5,851 nt of DNA from Syntrophomonas sp. (GTDB taxonomy: Bacteria > Bacillota > Syntrophomonadia > Syntrophomonadales > Syntrophomonadaceae), in assembly GCA_028709355.1 (NCBI GenBank), contig JAQVXF010000079.1, forward strand, positions 1 through 5,851, written 5' to 3'. Within the stretch, counting starts at the first letter, position 1; each line of letters opens with the position of its first letter. Below are positions 4,330 to 5,851 of this stretch, in pieces. Made by a program: the position numbers and the translations under genes. The notes beneath the pieces were generated by a model that was not told the origin of the DNA, did no database searches, and saw only the letters and a program-made list of their open reading frames with translations.

Positions 4330-5851
4330 ATGAAATTCACCAATGTCGTTAAATATTTTGTCCAAGGCCGAGTCCGCGGGCTGATGCAGAATCCGAAATT
4401 GATCCGGTGGGTGGCGGCATTGACCTTTGCCATCATCCTGATCGCCACCCTGTTTAGTGCATCCAACCCTCAACAGGTATCCCTGCGCCTGGATGAGGTA
4501 GCCAAACGGAATATCGTATCCGCCAATAATGCGGTGGTGGTGGACCAAAAAAGGACGGAGGAAATGCGGGAGCAAGCCGCCGCTCAGGTTCAGAAATCCT
4601 ACCAGGAGGATCGCGAAGCACTTAATGGCGGGCGCCTGCAAGTCAATAAAATATATGACAATATAAACACCATTCTGGCCTCCACTGCTGCTGACAAAAG
4701 GACCCCGATCAGAAGCCTGCTGGAGGAAGTGGTAGAACGTAAAGACGCCAACAGCGGCTACAACCTAACAGCCCTGACCAACTACCTGTTGACGGCTACT
4801 GCAGCGGATGTGGACAAGATGCGGGAAGCCAGCCTGGAAACACTGGATAAGGCGATGAGCAAACCCATCACCCAGGAAGCGCTGACCAGTATCTATGATG
4901 AGGTGCGCAGTGAAGCTGGCCGAATAGCCTTCAATCCCACCGCCATAGAGATCGTACAGATCATTAGCATCGATGCCATCCGCCCCAATCTGATTTATAA
5001 CCAACAAGCCACCGAAGCAGCTGTTCAAGCGGCCCGCAACGCGGTGGAGCCGGTGCGCAAGAATGTGCTGGCGGGTGAAGTGATCGTAAGGGAAGGGGAT
5101 CGGGTAACCGCCGAACAGATATCGGTCCTTGAACAACTGGGGATTCAAAGGACTGAAAGCTACGCCTTGATGTTGGTAGGACTGGCTGGATTTGTCCTGC
5201 TGAGTATTTGGTTGGTGCGGGAGTACCTGAAGCGCTACCACCGGGATGTTTTAAAGAATGACAAGCTGCTCCTCTTGCTGGGGCTGATAGTGGTGTTGGT
5301 GGTTCTGCTGGCCCGGGTGTTGACGGTGGTACAGATAGCTGAACGGCCGGAGATAAATGCCATGGCTGGGTACTTGGCGCCGGTGGCGGCAGGCTCGATG
5401 ATGATCGCTATCTTGATAGACAACCGTCTGGCCTACTTCATCACCATTATCATGGCCTTGTTTGTGGGGCTTCTGGCCGAAAACAATCAATTAGCCCTGA
5501 TATCCGTAGCTTTCGTGGGTGGTACGGTGGGTGTCTACCGGGTGACCCGCCTGAGCCAGACAGGAGATCTGGCCCGGGCTGGATTCTATATCGCTGTCGC
5601 CAATGCAGCGGCGATACTGGCGGTTGAGTTCATGAGCGGCAGCATCAACATCAGCGTGGCTTTGGTCGGCATCCTGCTGGGGGTGGTCGCCGGTATCCTT
5701 TCGGCGGTATTGACCATCGGGGCTCTTCCTTATCTTGAAAGTGCTTTCTCCATCACCAGTATGATAAGATTGTTGGAGTTGTCTAATCCCAACCACGAAC
5801 TACTTAAAAGGTTGCTCATCGAAGCGCCGGGGACCTACCACCACAGTTTGA
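4330..5851 (+). CDS. pgpH: 7TM-HD family cyclic-di-AMP phosphodiesterase, N-terminal part (partial)
   Basis: PgpH (YqfF in Bacillus) is a membrane enzyme that hydrolyses the second messenger c-di-AMP. The window holds 507 residues with no stop. Residues 1-26 are a basic cytoplasmic start, and 27-44 a first membrane helix. About 48-275 is the extracytoplasmic 7TMR-HDED domain. Seven hydrophobic segments follow between about 278 and 467 (roughly 278-296, 311-333, 344-364, 368-384, 388-403, 419-434 and 441-467). The cytoplasmic part begins with LLELSNPNHELLKRLL and EAPGTYHHSL, exactly the entrance of the family HD phosphohydrolase domain. H504 and H505 are the first HD-domain histidines visible. 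The metal-binding HD pair and the rest of the catalytic core lie past the window end. ATG 4330 follows GAGGAG (4318-4323) by six bases. It is co-transcribed with phoH; ybeY, dgkA and era would be expected downstream. Confidence 0.94.
   Translation, partial: MKFTNVVKYFVQGRVRGLMQNPKLIRWVAALTFAIILIATLFSASNPQQVSLRLDEVAKRNIVSANNAVVVDQKRTEEMREQAAAQVQKSYQEDREALNGGRLQVNKIYDNINTILASTAADKRTPIRSLLEEVVERKDANSGYNLTALTNYLLTATAADVDKMREASLETLDKAMSKPITQEALTSIYDEVRSEAGRIAFNPTAIEIVQIISIDAIRPNLIYNQQATEAAVQAARNAVEPVRKNVLAGEVIVREGDRVTAEQISVLEQLGIQRTESYALMLVGLAGFVLLSIWLVREYLKRYHRDVLKNDKLLLLLGLIVVLVVLLARVLTVVQIAERPEINAMAGYLAPVAAGSMMIAILIDNRLAYFITIIMALFVGLLAENNQLALISVAFVGGTVGVYRVTRLSQTGDLARAGFYIAVANAAAILAVEFMSGSINISVALVGILLGVVAGILSAVLTIGALPYLESAFSITSMIRLLELSNPNHELLKRLLIEAPGTYHHSL

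Noticed and set aside
4765..5241. 158-residue minus-strand frame, with other minus-strand frames between 4266 and 5796
   Set aside because: All lie antisense to the continuous 7TM-HD reading frame. None shows a ribosome site or a known domain.
1..5851. Mobile elements, CRISPR arrays, toxin-antitoxin or phage genes
   Set aside because: No transposase, integrase, regularly spaced repeat or other mobile hallmark was seen. The content is conserved housekeeping.

Overview
The window reads as chromosomal core DNA of a Gram-positive bacterium of the Firmicutes, most likely a Clostridia-type anaerobe. Support comes from the gene neighbourhood (prmA, mtaB, a HIT protein, rpsU, phoH and a 7TM-HD phosphodiesterase, all known to cluster in Firmicutes), strong purine-rich Shine-Dalgarno sites such as AAAGGAGGTGA, frequent TTG and GTG starts, and moderate GC content. 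No mobile element, CRISPR array, tRNA or rRNA is visible. All supported genes are on the + strand.

Layout. (1) 1-164 is the C-terminal end of prmA (ribosomal protein L11 methyltransferase). (2) 249-1556 is a complete mtaB, a radical-SAM methylthiotransferase for t6A37 of tRNA. (3) 1718-1957 is ydbC, a small PC4-like single-stranded nucleic-acid-binding protein. (4) 2147-2497 is a HinT-type histidine triad protein, probably with its own extended -10 promoter. (5) 2573-2749 is rpsU (ribosomal protein S21), with its own promoter and a modest hairpin terminator. (6) 2840-2947 is a 35-residue single-pass membrane miniprotein, followed by a strong intrinsic terminator. (7) About 3013-3340 is a 330-base stretch without a convincing gene. 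It carries several stacked inverted repeats and then the phoH promoter. (8) 3341-4303 is phoH. (9) 4330 to the window end is the N-terminal two thirds of a pgpH/yqfF-type c-di-AMP phosphodiesterase, cut exactly where its HD domain begins.

The common theme is translation and RNA handling: L11 methylation, tRNA modification, S21 and the PhoH ATPase, with c-di-AMP turnover joined to phoH in a tight operon. Compared with the usual Firmicutes order, rsmE is missing between prmA and mtaB, and yqeY, yqfC and yqfD are missing between rpsU and phoH. The spaces are filled by short intergenic stretches with hairpins and mini-ORFs.

I did not find a clearly new multi-gene system. The parts most worth checking are the structured 3053-3245 region upstream of phoH, the 35-residue membrane protein, and the mini-ORFs whose stops overlap the start codons of mtaB and the HIT gene.
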